Of a stretch of DNA of 64,000 nucleotides, positions 43,237 to 52,238 are shown in pieces. Every line of letters starts with the position of its first letter. Positions within the stretch are counted from its first letter, which is position 1. The DNA is from Myxococcus virescens (GTDB taxonomy: Bacteria > Myxococcota > Myxococcia > Myxococcales > Myxococcaceae). The notes beneath the pieces are model-generated. The model made no database searches, had not been told where the DNA came from, and saw only the letters and a program-made list of their open reading frames with translations. The position numbers were made by a program, and so were the translations under genes. The stretch is from positions 558,001 to 622,000 of the forward strand of contig NZ_FNAJ01000003.1 in the NCBI RefSeq assembly GCF_900101905.1. Direction: 5' to 3'.

Positions 43237-43329
43237 CGCGGCCTACATATTAACCGCGCATCCCTGACCGCGCCGGACGTCCGCCCTCCCCTCGGACCTC
43301 CCGGGCGCACACCTGCCCCCGCCCGCTCG

Positions 43330-43345
43330 GGCAGGCACGCCTGCC
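43330..43345 (-). terminator. Short perfect hairpin after the AbrB-family gene
   Basis: GGCAGGC and GCCTGCC flank two bases, a 7-bp palindrome 20 bases beyond the stop of the AbrB-family gene. The tiny loop would shorten the stem in RNA. Confidence 0.3.
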
Positions 43346-43364
43346 AGCCTGGCCAGCGGGGTGC

Positions 43365-44435
43365 TCACGCGCTCCGGGCGGAAGACAGCCTGCGCAGGAA
43401 CGTCGGTGCGACGAGGAAGATCAAGAGCAGCCGTCCCACCTGGACCGCCAGCACGACGGACAAAGTGGCACGCGTGCCCAGCGCGATGGCCAGCACGGAG
43501 TCAGCGCCGCCTGGAGACGTCGCGAAGTAGGTGGTGAGCAGGTCCACGCCCGTGGCGGCGGACCAGCCCCACGCCAGCAGCAGACACCCCACCACCATCC
43601 CCACCGAGGCCGCCAGTGCGACGTGAGCGACGCGCTTCAGATCCTGCACCGCCGAGGCATCGAACTGGCTGCCCACGCGCACGCCCAGCACCCACAGGCC
43701 CAACGGGAGGAGGCCCGGGGGCCACGCGCCCACCGGCAGGCCCAGCGCCGTGAGGGGGATGCCCAGCAACACAGGCCCCAGGAAGGCACCAGCCGGCAGC
43801 TTCAAGCGCAGCCCCAGGAAACTGCCCACCGCGGACACTCCCGCCGTCGTCAGCCATGCCCACAGCGGTGGCGGCGAGCCCGGCAGGTCCGCCGCGCGGG
43901 CCACTGCCACATCCGGCGTATCCCCCACCCACCGCCCCACCACCACGGCCACGAGAATCACGATGCACAGGCGCATGAACTGGAAGAGCGTCACCAGCCG
44001 GGCGTCCGCGCCCAGCTCATCGCTCAGCGCCACCATCGCGGACGCGCCGCCCGGCATCAGCCCCAAGGTGGCGGTGCGCGAGTCCAGGTAGCCCAGCTTC
44101 GCGCACACCCACGCCACGCCCTGCGCCACGGCCACCACGCCCACCACGGCGCCCAGTGACACGGCCCAGCTGTCCGCGAGCGCGCTCCAGGCCTCCGGAG
44201 AGAAGGACGAACACAGCGCGCCCCCCAGCACCGAATGCGCCACCAGCAGCCCCCGGCGCGGCACCGGGACGTGCACGGACAGCGTCAGCGACGCGGCGAT
44301 GGACACCACCATCGCCCCCAGCAACGCCCCGGCAGGCAGGTGGGCAAGCTCCGCGAGTCCAGCGGCGAGCAGCGTCGCCACGGTGACGGCCACCACGCGG
44401 CGTGAGCGGCGTCCAGGCGCGGAGTCGTTCGTCAT
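43365..44435 (-). CDS. AbrB-family membrane protein (predicted transporter)
   Basis: This 356-residue protein has 9-11 hydrophobic segments and matches the PF05145 AbrB family of membrane proteins with two repeats. The first half has LGLMPGGASAMVALSDELGADARLVTLFQFMRL, the typical PGG-x-S-A/E-M-x-x-L-A-x-E-x-GAD-x-x-x-V signature; the second has TTYFATSPGGADSVLAIALG, the repeat of the same motif. The name comes from an E. coli ammonia-mono-oxygenase-like annotation; the substrate is unknown. ATG 44435 and GTG 44438 are both possible starts. It is divergent from elaA. Confidence 0.85.
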   Translation of the reverse strand: MTNDSAPGRRSRRVVAVTVATLLAAGLAELAHLPAGALLGAMVVSIAASLTLSVHVPVPRRGLLVAHSVLGGALCSSFSPEAWSALADSWAVSLGAVVGVVAVAQGVAWVCAKLGYLDSRTATLGLMPGGASAMVALSDELGADARLVTLFQFMRLCIVILVAVVVGRWVGDTPDVAVARAADLPGSPPPLWAWLTTAGVSAVGSFLGLRLKLPAGAFLGPVLLGIPLTALGLPVGAWPPGLLPLGLWVLGVRVGSQFDASAVQDLKRVAHVALAASVGMVVGCLLLAWGWSAATGVDLLTTYFATSPGGADSVLAIALGTRATLSVVLAVQVGRLLLIFLVAPTFLRRLSSARSA

Positions 44436-44528
44436 CACGGCGCCGAACGTACCAATGAAGGGGGAGACATGCGCCGGGCATCCGCCGAGGAAAGCCCCGC
44501 ACGCTAACCCATGCTAGACGCCCTCCTC

Positions 44529-45002
44529 ATGCGATGCTGGCAATGGAAGTCCTTCCAGGCGCTGTCCCTCGATGAGCTGTACGACGTGCTCGCCCTGCGA
44601 CAGGAAGTCTTCGTGGTGGAGCAGCGCTCCATCTACCAGGACGTGGACGGTTTCGACCGGAGCGCGGAACACCTGCTGCTCCACACGGAGTCGCAGGGTA
44701 CCCGGCTGCTCGCCGGGTATTTGAGGGTGCTGCCTCCCGGTGCGAAGTATCCCCAGGCGAGCAGCCTGGGCCGCGTGGTGACGTCGCCCCGCGCACGGGG
44801 CCAGGGGCTGGGGCGCGAGCTGGTGACGCGTGGCCTTGCCCGGCTGGACAACCTGTACCCACAGGCCGCCGTCCACATCGGGGCCCAGCACTACCTCCAG
44901 CGCTTCTACGAAGGCTTCGGCTTCCAGACGCAGGGCGACGTCTATGACGAGGACGGCATTCCCCACATCGACATGGTGCGGCCAGCGGGCGGGACGCGCT
45001 GA
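44529..45002 (+). CDS. elaA: ElaA-type GNAT acetyltransferase
   Basis: This 157-residue protein belongs to the ElaA branch of the GNAT acetyltransferases. Family landmarks are the near N-terminal LDELYDVLALRQEVFVVEQ, then YQDVDGFDRSAEHLLL, the acetyl-CoA loop VTSPRARGQGLGRELVTRGL, and the C-terminal IGAQHYLQRFYEGFGF. ATG 44529 was preferred to ATG 44511 because homologues start close to the CWQWKSF segment. No ribosome site is clear. The substrate of ElaA is unknown. It stands alone, followed by 232 bases before the aldehyde dehydrogenase gene. Confidence 0.88.
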   Translation: MRCWQWKSFQALSLDELYDVLALRQEVFVVEQRSIYQDVDGFDRSAEHLLLHTESQGTRLLAGYLRVLPPGAKYPQASSLGRVVTSPRARGQGLGRELVTRGLARLDNLYPQAAVHIGAQHYLQRFYEGFGFQTQGDVYDEDGIPHIDMVRPAGGTR

Positions 45003-45112
45003 CGCCGGGTCACGGCCTCGCGATGGGGAACGAGAGCGAGCCTTGACTGCCGCTGGGCATGGCGCTGCGGCACGCCCCCGTCACCCCGACGCCTGAAGCA
45101 CGGAGGCTGGCG

Positions 45113-45238
45113 ATGGGCCGACAACACTTCCCGGACGCCATCTGTCGCGTACCTCACGCGCCGGGGTGGCTGGGGCGGCCGGCGACTTCGTGGACCCATG
45201 ACGCAATGCGCGTCCATGGCTTTCCTGTGAGGCCATGA
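45113..45238 (+). CDS. Possible 41-residue ORF coupled to the aldehyde dehydrogenase
   Basis: A short ORF starts at ATG 45113 with GGAGG six bases before it and ends in TGA 45236-45238, overlapping the aldehyde dehydrogenase ATG 45235 as ATGA. The peptide is basic and aromatic-rich (GRQHFPDAIC, then APGWLGRPATSW). It is too short to judge by composition. It could be a real small protein, a translational coupler or chance. The next ATG (45206) in the same frame would give only 10 residues. Confidence 0.3.
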   Translation: MGRQHFPDAICRVPHAPGWLGRPATSWTHDAMRVHGFPVRP

Positions 45239-46626
45239 GCCAGTGCACTCACATCGTCGACAATCCCTTCACCGGTGACGTCGCCGCTTCGGTCGAGCCC
45301 ACGTCGCCCGCGAAGCTGGACACCGTGCTGGAGCGAGCCCGCGCCGCGTCGCGCGCGCTGCGCGCCCTGAGCGTGGCGGAGCGCGTGAAGCGGGTGCTGC
45401 GCGCGTGCGAGGCGATGGAGAAGAACGCCGACGCCATCGCACGGGACATCACCCGGCAGATGGGCAAGCCGCTGTCCCAGGCCCGGGGTGAGGTGGGCGG
45501 CATGGCGGGACGCCTGCGCCACATGGCCGCCATCGCCGAGGAATCCCTCGCGGACATCGTCCTGCCGCCCAAGGACGGCTTCGAGCGGAGAATCGCGAAG
45601 GAGCCGCTGGGCGTGGTGCTGGACCTGCCCGCCTGGAACTACCCACTCCTCACCGCGGTGAATGCCATTGCGCCCGCCGTGCTCGCAGGCAACGCGGTCA
45701 TCGTGAAGCACTCGCCGCGCACGCCCCTGTGCGGTGGCCACTTCGCGCGCGCCTTCGCCGAAGCAGGCGCGCCCGACGGCGCGGTGCAGGCCATCTTCCT
45801 GGACTACCCAGGCACGGAGCAGCTCGTCGGTGACGCGCGTGTGGACCACGTCCTCTTCACGGGCTCGGTGCTCGGCGGCCACAGAATGCAGGCAGCCGCG
45901 CGCGAGCGCTTCCTCCACATCGGCCTGGAGCTGGGAGGCAACGACCCGGCCTACGTCGCGCCGGACTGTGACTTCGACAAGGCGGTGGAAAACATCGTCG
46001 ACGGTGCCATGTACAACGCGGGGCAGAGCTGCTGCGCCGTGGAGCGGGTGTACGTGCACCGCTCGCTGTACGAGCGCTTCATCGCCGCCGCTGAGCCACT
46101 CGTGCGCGCCTACGTGCTGGGCGACCCGGAGTCCGAGCAGACGACGATGGGCCCCATCGCCCAGCCCTGGCACCCCGCCGAGTTGCAGTCCTTCGTCCAG
46201 GACGCCACGAGCCTGGGCGCCCGGCTCGTCACGGGTGGCCGCGCGGTACAAGTGGAAGGACGGGGCCGGTTCTTCGAGCCCACCCTGCTCCGCGACGTGA
46301 GCCCCCAGGCGCGGCTGATGCGCGAAGAGTCCTTCGGGCCGCTGCTGCCCATCGCGCCGGTGGACTCGGATGAGGAGGCCCTGGCGCTGATGAATGCCTC
46401 GCGGCTGGGCCTCACCGCGAGCGTGTGGACGTCCGACCGGGAGCGCGCGGACCGGCTGGCGCGGCAACTGGAAGCGGGCACCGTCTACATGAACCGCTGT
46501 GACGCGCTGGACCCCGCGCTGCCATGGAGCGGCGTGAAGGACTCCGGACGCGGCGTGACGCTGAGCGCGCTGGGCTTCGACGCCCTGACGCGGCCCAAGG
46601 CGCTCCACTACCGCCTGCGCTTCTGA
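45235..46626 (+). CDS. NAD(P)-dependent aldehyde dehydrogenase
   Basis: This 463-residue enzyme oxidises an aldehyde to the carboxylate. It has the family order: LDLPAWNYPLLTAVNAIAPAVLAGNAVIVKHSPRTP (catalytic Asn and cofactor lysine), FTGSVLGGHRMQAAA, the general base Glu in IGLELGGNDPAYVAPDCD, the nucleophile Cys266 in NAGQSCCAVERVYVH, and FGPLLPIAPVDSDEEAL. LSSGVKDSGRG-type end is present as PWSGVKDSGRGVTLSA. The length is near that of short succinate-semialdehyde dehydrogenases, but the substrate is not assignable. The gene is monocistronic or preceded by the small ORF, and ends 7 bases from the end of coaA. Confidence 0.9.
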   Translation: MSQCTHIVDNPFTGDVAASVEPTSPAKLDTVLERARAASRALRALSVAERVKRVLRACEAMEKNADAIARDITRQMGKPLSQARGEVGGMAGRLRHMAAIAEESLADIVLPPKDGFERRIAKEPLGVVLDLPAWNYPLLTAVNAIAPAVLAGNAVIVKHSPRTPLCGGHFARAFAEAGAPDGAVQAIFLDYPGTEQLVGDARVDHVLFTGSVLGGHRMQAAARERFLHIGLELGGNDPAYVAPDCDFDKAVENIVDGAMYNAGQSCCAVERVYVHRSLYERFIAAAEPLVRAYVLGDPESEQTTMGPIAQPWHPAELQSFVQDATSLGARLVTGGRAVQVEGRGRFFEPTLLRDVSPQARLMREESFGPLLPIAPVDSDEEALALMNASRLGLTASVWTSDRERADRLARQLEAGTVYMNRCDALDPALPWSGVKDSGRGVTLSALGFDALTRPKALHYRLRF

Positions 46627-46633
46627 CGCGCGG

Positions 46634-47587
46634 CTACAGCTTGCGCAGCCTCACCCGCTTCACCTTGTGGTCGGGGCCCTTGAGGAGGATGAGGCGCGCG
46701 CGAGAACGGGTGGGCGCGATGTTCTGGGCCAGGTTGGGCCCGTTGATTTCGCCCCACACCGACTCCGCGAGCTGAATCGCCTGCTCGTGGTTCAGCTCGG
46801 AGAAGCGGCGGAAGTAGCTGCGCTCGTCGCGGAACGCCGTCTGCTGGAGCTTGAGGAAACGGTTGACGTACCAGCGGCGGATGTCGTGCTCGTGCGCGTC
46901 CACGTAGATGGAGAAGTCGAAGAAGTCGGAGAGGAACGTCGCCGGCATCTGCTTCCCCTCCTGTGCCCCGGCCTGGAGGACGTTGAGCCCTTCCAGGATG
47001 AGGATGTCGGGCTGGCGGACCACCTGCGCCTCGCCAGGCACCACGTCGTAGACGAGGTGCGAGTACACCGGCGCCGCCACCTCCGCCCGTCCGGCCTTCA
47101 GCTCCGCCAGGAAGCGCACCAGGGCGCGCCGGTCGTAGCTCTCCGGGAAGCCCTTGCGCTTCATCAAGTCGCGCGCGGTGAGGACATCGTTGGGGAAGAG
47201 GAACCCGTCCGTCGTCACCAATTCCACGCGCGGATGGTCCGGCCACCGCTTCAGCAGCGCCTGGAGGATGCGCGCCGTCGTGCTCTTGCCCACCGCCACG
47301 CTCCCGGCGATGGCGATGATGTACGGCACCTTCTGCGCCGAACCTCCCAGGAAGGCTTGCTGCTCCGCCCACAGCCGCTGCGCCGCGGCCACCTGCAGGT
47401 TCAGCAACCGGGACAAGGGCAGGTAGACGTCCACCACCTCGTCCAGGTCGAGGTGCTCTCCCAGGCCCCGCAGTCCATCAATGTCCTCGGACTTCAGCGG
47501 CAGAGGCGTAGCGGCACGCAGCGCCCGCCAGGCCTCCCGTTCCAGGTCGATGAACATGGATGGGGACAGACCGGTGGCTAAGGCCAT
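46634..47587 (-). CDS. coaA: Type I pantothenate kinase
   Basis: This kinase starts coenzyme A synthesis by phosphorylating pantothenate. It has 317 residues, the standard size of the type I enzyme. The P-loop is [17 protein letters not shown] near residue 95; [39 protein letters not shown] and [12 protein letters not shown] follow in the usual order, with [20 protein letters not shown] near the C-terminus. ATG 47587 has GGAG nine to twelve bases upstream; the in-frame GTG at 47596 overlaps that site. The enzyme is usually inhibited by CoA. It is convergent with the aldehyde dehydrogenase gene. Confidence 0.95.
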   Translation of the reverse strand: MALATGLSPSMFIDLEREAWRALRAATPLPLKSEDIDGLRGLGEHLDLDEVVDVYLPLSRLLNLQVAAAQRLWAEQQAFLGGSAQKVPYIIAIAGSVAVGKSTTARILQALLKRWPDHPRVELVTTDGFLFPNDVLTARDLMKRKGFPESYDRRALVRFLAELKAGRAEVAAPVYSHLVYDVVPGEAQVVRQPDILILEGLNVLQAGAQEGKQMPATFLSDFFDFSIYVDAHEHDIRRWYVNRFLKLQQTAFRDERSYFRRFSELNHEQAIQLAESVWGEINGPNLAQNIAPTRSRARLILLKGPDHKVKRVRLRKL

Positions 47588-47656
47588 GGATTCCACTCCA
47601 GGAGATGAACATCCTAGCCGCCGCGTAGCACAGCCGAGACGTTCACGCTCGGACGT

Positions 47657-48388
47657 TCAGGTGCCAGCCGCGGGATCCCACCCGTAGAAGCGCTTCAGCT
47701 CCTCATAGAGCTCCGGCGTCTTCTCCTGCATTTGCCGGGGTTTCTCGAAAAACGATTCGGTGGCCACCGCGAAGAACTCGGCCTCGTTGAGCCCACCGTA
47801 GTCATCCAGCACCTGCCGTTCCCGGCGCTGGCCCTGCTGAAGCTTGTGGAAGTGCTCGCTCATCACCGCGCTCCAGGCCCGGTAATGCGAATACGCGCGC
47901 AGGTTGGGCGTGCCATCGAAGGCGCCGTCGGCCCGGTCCAACACGTGGGCGAACTCATGCGTGGCGGTGTCGTGACCATCGCCCGGGTTGCGCAGCCCCG
48001 CGAGCACCGACTCCCACGAGAGGATGACGGAGCCCCAGTTCTTCGCCTCGCCCAGCACCCCGCCCGTGCGGTCCGGGATTCGGAAGGCGCTGGGATAGAC
48101 GATGACCTCCCGCAGCCGGTCGTAATACGACAGGCTCAGGTGCACCACGAGCTGCACCGCGGTGGCGGATATCACCACGCGAATCTCGTCGGTGACCTCC
48201 AGGCCGCCGGCGCCGATGAACTCCTTCTCCCACGCGAACACCTTGAGCTTGTCCAGGAAGGACTGCCGCAGCTCCGGGGAGAGGGTGCGGAAGAAGGGCA
48301 CGCGCGCGTCGAGGTAGCCCAGCCAGGCCTCCGGAAAGGGGCGGCGAAGCAGTCGCCGACGCCGGAACTGGCGGATGAAGGAGAACAT
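47657..48388 (-). CDS. MtfA/M90-type zinc peptidase
   Basis: This 243-residue protein belongs to the M90 family of MtfA (YeeI). It has LRRPFPEAWLGYLDARVPFF at the N-terminus and the metal motif HEFAH (144-148) followed by VLDRADGAFDG, with a further conserved Glu in NEAEFFAVATESFFEKP. In E. coli MtfA binds the repressor Mlc and thereby affects glucose uptake; in other bacteria it is a soluble aminopeptidase-like protein. The ATG 48388 has AGGG five bases upstream; the alternative ATG at 48400 lacks a site. It lies on the same strand as coaA after a 69-base gap and is divergent from the Omp85 gene. Confidence 0.9.
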   Translation of the reverse strand: MFSFIRQFRRRRLLRRPFPEAWLGYLDARVPFFRTLSPELRQSFLDKLKVFAWEKEFIGAGGLEVTDEIRVVISATAVQLVVHLSLSYYDRLREVIVYPSAFRIPDRTGGVLGEAKNWGSVILSWESVLAGLRNPGDGHDTATHEFAHVLDRADGAFDGTPNLRAYSHYRAWSAVMSEHFHKLQQGQRRERQVLDDYGGLNEAEFFAVATESFFEKPRQMQEKTPELYEELKRFYGWDPAAGT

Positions 48389-48504
48389 GCGCCCTGGCAT
48401 AGCAGACGTGCACGGCGCGAGGAGCACCTCCCGGGACGAAACTGGAGGTAGATTGCGCCTGGCGGGCGCGGCCGGCAGCCCCTTTCACGGACGTGCAACG
48501 AGTG

Positions 48505-49875
48505 ATGAGCAGACGCGTGTGGGTTCGATGCGCGGCGCTGGGGCTGAGCCTCCTGGCGTCCCAGGCACCGGCGCAAATCACGGAGTCAGACCCGGTCGTC
48601 GAGGAAGTGGTGGTCCGCGGCCCGGAGAAGACCCAGCCGGACACGGTGCGCGCCTATGCGCGCGTGGGGGAAGGAGACCCGCTCACGCTCGAGGACCTGG
48701 CCAAGGTCGAGCGGCGGCTGGTCGCCACGGGCCTCTTCCAGGAGGTGAAGGTCAGCTACGAGCCTTCCGGGCCGGGCCGGGTGCGGCTGATTCTGGAGGT
48801 GGAGGACAAGGCCTCCTGGGTGGTGGCGCCCACCTTCGTGCTGCAATCCGACAACGTCGGCGGCGGCGTGCTGTACGCGGAGAACAACCTCTGGGGCCGC
48901 AGCAAGAAGTTCGCGACCGCGGCCCAGGTGAGCACGGCGGAGAGCGGCATCTTCGCGGGCTTCCTGGACCCGAACCTCTTCGGGCTGCCCCAGCTCCGCT
49001 TCAGCCTGGAAGGCCAGCTTCGCAGCGACCGGGTAGACGAGTACCAGGCCGGCTCCGGCCAGCGGCGCCCAGAGGTGGTGCGACGGACGCGAATGAACTC
49101 CGCGTCCATCGCCGGAGAGCTGGGCTTCCTGCTGTTCGAGCGCGTCCGCGCGGCGGCCAAGTACCGGCTGATGTCCATCGACGCGAAGTCCCCCGACACC
49201 TCCGAGGAGGTGACGACGCCCGCGTTCTCCCTGGGCCCGTCGCAGCAGGATGCATCCCTGCGGCTGATGGTGGGCATCGACACGCGGCAGAACCTGCACG
49301 CGGTGATGGAGGGCCTCAACCTGGAGGCTTCCTACGAGCGCTCCAATCCCGGCGTCGGCAGTGACTTCCGCTACGAGCGCTTCGGCCTGCTGTACCGCCA
49401 TGGCCTGCGGCTGGTGGGTGAACACAACCTGGTGCTGCGCGGCGAGGCCGTGGCGGGGGTGGACCTGCCCTTCCATCAGGAGTTCGTGATGGGCGGCAAT
49501 TCACTGCGCGGCTTCGTCTACCGCCAGTTCCGGGGCGACACGCGCCTGTCCTTCACCGCCGAGTACCACTTCCCCCTCTTCACGGTGAACCCGCTGTCCT
49601 TCCGCGGCGTCGCCTTCTCCGACACGGGGATGATGATGTGGCGCAAGCTGCCCGGGGACCGGGAGCTGCGGGACGTCAATGGGCGCGTGGTGCGCAGCTA
49701 CCTGCCCGACGCGGAAGACGGGCTGGGCAACGCCACGGTGGCCCAGGGCGTGGGCGCCGGCCTGCGGCTGTACCTGCGCAACATCGTGCTGCCCCTGGTG
49801 GGCGTGGACGCGGCCTACAGCGTCAACTCGGGCGAGTTCCGCTTCTATCTGGTGGCGGGGGTGAATCCGTCCTAG
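48505..49875 (+). CDS. Omp85-family outer-membrane protein with a single POTRA domain
   Basis: This 456-residue protein has a signal peptide (MSRRVWVRCAALGLSLLASQ, cleavage near APAQ), one POTRA domain (EVVVRGPEKTQPDTVRAYARV to LILEVEDKASW, about residues 35-105) and a C-terminal beta-barrel that begins at VVAPTFVLQSDNVGG. The L6 loop motif is MGGNSLRGFVYRQF, equivalent to VRGY/VRGF in BamA, TamA and FhaC. Such proteins insert or secrete other outer-membrane proteins. With one POTRA it is shorter than BamA (5) and TamA (3) and closer to minimal Omp85 proteins. The ATG 48505 was taken; GTG 48493 is the alternative. Confidence 0.85.
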   Translation: MSRRVWVRCAALGLSLLASQAPAQITESDPVVEEVVVRGPEKTQPDTVRAYARVGEGDPLTLEDLAKVERRLVATGLFQEVKVSYEPSGPGRVRLILEVEDKASWVVAPTFVLQSDNVGGGVLYAENNLWGRSKKFATAAQVSTAESGIFAGFLDPNLFGLPQLRFSLEGQLRSDRVDEYQAGSGQRRPEVVRRTRMNSASIAGELGFLLFERVRAAAKYRLMSIDAKSPDTSEEVTTPAFSLGPSQQDASLRLMVGIDTRQNLHAVMEGLNLEASYERSNPGVGSDFRYERFGLLYRHGLRLVGEHNLVLRGEAVAGVDLPFHQEFVMGGNSLRGFVYRQFRGDTRLSFTAEYHFPLFTVNPLSFRGVAFSDTGMMMWRKLPGDRELRDVNGRVVRSYLPDAEDGLGNATVAQGVGAGLRLYLRNIVLPLVGVDAAYSVNSGEFRFYLVAGVNPS

Positions 49876-49892
49876 GGACGACACGTCAGGCA

Positions 49893-49948
49893 GCCCCGCG
49901 GTGGGGCGTCGGGTGCGGCGCGACATGCCCCCATGTCATGAGGGCATG
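49893..49948 (+). terminator. Two small hairpins after the Omp85 gene
   Basis: GCCCC (49893-49897) pairs with GGGGC (49903-49907), and CATGCCC (49924-49930) with GGGCATG (49942-49948). Together they may end the Omp85 transcript. No T-run. Confidence 0.3.
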
Positions 49949-49982
49949 CGCGTCTCCTCTCCCCGCTTCCCGCGAGTCCGCC

Positions 49983-50240
49983 ATGTCCGACGAACGCTTC
50001 ACGACCAGCCGCGAGGTCTACCACCGCATCCAGTGGGACCCGCGGTTCGACCCCCGCGAGTTCACCATCGGCTACGACGCCCATGGTGAGACGCGCGAGG
50101 AGATGCCGTTCGCGGCCTTCGTTCCGGACGGCGAGATTCCCTGGCACCGCGTCTGGTACTTCAAGCGGGGCCACCAGGTGGTCTGGGACCGCGAGCAGCG
50201 CTTGGACCTGCTGAATTCGCCGCAACCTCCGCCCGGGTAG
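49983..50240 (+). CDS. DUF504 (MJ1316 RNA-end recognition) protein
   Basis: This 85-residue protein is a single DUF504 domain. The pattern is complete: REVYHRIQWDPRFDPREFTIGYDAHGE, then a short acidic stretch and IPWHRVWYFKRGHQVVWDREQRLDLL. The His-Arg and Trp-Asp-Arg residues are the conserved core. In published comparative work (RNA-repair analyses of Burroughs and Aravind) this domain is proposed to recognise cyclic phosphate RNA ends and is found with RNA ligases, kinases and RlaP nucleotidyltransferases; the two RlaP-type genes 1.2 kb away on the opposite strand fit that link. The ATG is at 49983. There is no catalytic residue set, so it is probably a binding or adaptor protein. Confidence 0.83.
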   Translation: MSDERFTTSREVYHRIQWDPRFDPREFTIGYDAHGETREEMPFAAFVPDGEIPWHRVWYFKRGHQVVWDREQRLDLLNSPQPPPG

Positions 50241-50265
50241 CGGGTTGAAGAGAGCGGATGCGAAG

Positions 50266-51441
50266 ATGACGGGCATGCGGAGAACGCTGCTGGTCGTCCT
50301 TGGAGTCGTCCTGGCTGCCTGTGGTGAATCAGACGCGCCCACCCCGGATGGAGGCGCGTCTCCATCCGCCCCCGACGCGGGAGTTCCCCAGCCCGACGCG
50401 GGGAGCCCTCTGGACGATGCCGGAACCCCGGAGCCGGACGCCGGCTCGCCGTGGTCCACGGTGACCGCCGTGCTGGAGGCACGCGTCGCCGAGGCGGGTG
50501 CCTCCGTCCCGGGACTGGGCCTCGCGGTGTACGACGCGCAGGACCGCAAGGTGTACGAACACATCGTCGGGGACTTCGCGCCGGACCGGCGGGTGGCCGT
50601 GGCCTCCGCGTCGAAGATGGTGTCCGGCACCCTCCTCTTCGAGCTCATCCGCCAGGGCCGTCTCTCGTTGGACTCCACCACGGGCCAGGTGCTCGGCTGG
50701 ACGGGGAACAAGGCGGGAATCACCCTGCGTCACCTGCTCTCCTTCACGTCGGGACTGCAGCCCTCGCACCTCTGCGCGTTCCAATCCGGCATCACCCTGG
50801 CGGACTGTGTCGCCAGCATCGCCCAGACCTCACAGGTCGCGGCTCCCGGGGCGCGCTTCGACTACGGCAGCACGCACTTGCATGTCGCCGCGCGCATGGC
50901 GGAGGTGAGCACGGGCAAGACGTGGAACGCCCTCTTCACCGAGACGCTGGCCCAGCCGCTGGGCTTGCCTTCAGGCGTCACCTACTTCACCGCGCCCAAT
51001 CACCCGCTGGGCACCACCAATCCCCTGGTGGCGGGCGGGCTGCGCGCGTCCATGAATGAGTACGCGCCCCTGCTGGCGCTCGTCTTCCACCGGGGCACGC
51101 ATGCCGGCGGCGTCGTGGGCACGCCGGAGCTCTTCGATGCACAGGCCGTCGAGCCCTTCCCTGACGTCGTCGTCGGCAACTCGCCAGCGGCGGACATGGG
51201 CCTGGACCTCCGCTACGGCCTGACAGCGTGGCTGGAGTGCCCCACGCCCGCGCAGGGCTGCGCCGTCATCAGCTCGCCAGGGGCGTTCGGATGGACGCCC
51301 TGGGTGGACCGGGAGGCGGGCTACTACGCCGTCCTCGGGATGCACCTCCAGCGGGATGACCCGGGCGCGGGCGTCGTCAGCTTCGCGATGCGCCTCTCCA
51401 CGGAGGTGAAGCCCCTCATCCGGGCGGCGCTGGCCCCCTGA
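50266..51441 (+). CDS. Serine hydrolase of the beta-lactamase/class C family, lipoprotein
   Basis: This 391-residue protein has a lipoprotein signal (RRTLLVVLGVVLAACG), an Asp/Pro/Gly-rich linker to about residue 65, and a penicillin-binding-protein-like hydrolase. The active-site serine is in VASASKMVSGTL, i.e. the SXXK motif, followed by the Tyr motif YGSTHLHVAARM (YXS/N). The third (KTG/HTG-like) motif is not evident, and may read SSPGAFGWTPWVD. It could be an esterase, a D-aminopeptidase or a beta-lactamase-like protein at the outer membrane. ATG 50266 and 50275 are both possible. It separates DUF504 from the RlaP pair and ends 8 bases before the end of the first RlaP-type gene (convergent). 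Confidence 0.82.
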   Translation: MTGMRRTLLVVLGVVLAACGESDAPTPDGGASPSAPDAGVPQPDAGSPLDDAGTPEPDAGSPWSTVTAVLEARVAEAGASVPGLGLAVYDAQDRKVYEHIVGDFAPDRRVAVASASKMVSGTLLFELIRQGRLSLDSTTGQVLGWTGNKAGITLRHLLSFTSGLQPSHLCAFQSGITLADCVASIAQTSQVAAPGARFDYGSTHLHVAARMAEVSTGKTWNALFTETLAQPLGLPSGVTYFTAPNHPLGTTNPLVAGGLRASMNEYAPLLALVFHRGTHAGGVVGTPELFDAQAVEPFPDVVVGNSPAADMGLDLRYGLTAWLECPTPAQGCAVISSPGAFGWTPWVDREAGYYAVLGMHLQRDDPGAGVVSFAMRLSTEVKPLIRAALAP

Positions 51442-51449
51442 ACCAGCGG

Positions 51450-52238
51450 CTATCCGTCGAAGCGCCTCCGCCGCAGGTCCAGCATCCACGCCTCCAGCGC
51501 GGCCACGGCGTCGTCGGACGGCGACTCGGGCAGCACCGAGTCCGCCCGCGCGGCTTCGAGCACCTCGAACGCGCGCGACACCTCGCCGCGCCACCGCTCG
51601 CTCAGGGCCTCCGGAAGCTCGCTCTTCTCCCCGCGCAGCTTCTGCTCCACCAGGGCATGGGCCTCCGCGAAACCGTACCGCGACAGCAGCTCCGTGACGT
51701 CCGTCTCCACCACGCCGGTCCGCAGCGCATGGGTGCCCGTCAACGTGGTGCGCAGCACGTAGAGCAGCCGCTTCGCCGAACGGAAGCCGCTCTTCTCCCA
51801 CTCGCGCAGCTGTCCCTGGGCAAAGCCGTTGTAGTGCCGGTACATCTTGCGCGACAGCACCGCGCGCACCAGCGGACGCAGCGACTCCAGGTCCGGAGAC
51901 ACGCGCAGGGGGATGGCCCCCAGCACCCGCTCCAGGTAGTTCCCATTGCCTTGCAGGATGCCCTGGAGCACCGGCAGCAGTTCGTTGGACGAGTAGTCCA
52001 CCTCCACGCCCTCCAGCACCTCCAGTCGCTCCGTAGGGACGTGCACGGGCTGGAGCGTCAACAACGCCGCGGTATGCGCGACGTGGATGGACTTCAGGTC
52101 CAGGTCGCTGTCCGGCGAGGGGAAGCCATAGGCGTGCGCTCCGGACAGGGAGACGACCAGATGCGCGCGGTGCCGGGACTCTTCGTCCAGCACCCGGTCC
52201 GCCATCGCGCGTTGATGTTCCGTCAAGGTGCCCTTCAT
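51450..52238 (-). CDS. RlaP-family nucleotidyltransferase, short form
   Basis: This 262-residue protein has the Pol-beta nucleotidyltransferase core of the RlaP/YcgL family (PF10127): VVSLSGAHAYGFPSPDSDLDLKSIHVAH, with Asp45 and Asp47 as the metal pair. Helical regions follow with LSRKMYRHYNGFAQGQLREWEKSG and KRLLYVLRTTLTGTHALRTG, typical for the family. It has GGAGGG eight bases upstream of ATG 52238. The ATG overlaps the stop of the longer RlaP-type gene as ATGA, so both are translated together. RlaP proteins are linked to RNA repair in comparative work. The true substrate is unknown. Confidence 0.86.
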   Translation of the reverse strand: MKGTLTEHQRAMADRVLDEESRHRAHLVVSLSGAHAYGFPSPDSDLDLKSIHVAHTAALLTLQPVHVPTERLEVLEGVEVDYSSNELLPVLQGILQGNGNYLERVLGAIPLRVSPDLESLRPLVRAVLSRKMYRHYNGFAQGQLREWEKSGFRSAKRLLYVLRTTLTGTHALRTGVVETDVTELLSRYGFAEAHALVEQKLRGEKSELPEALSERWRGEVSRAFEVLEAARADSVLPESPSDDAVAALEAWMLDLRRRRFDG

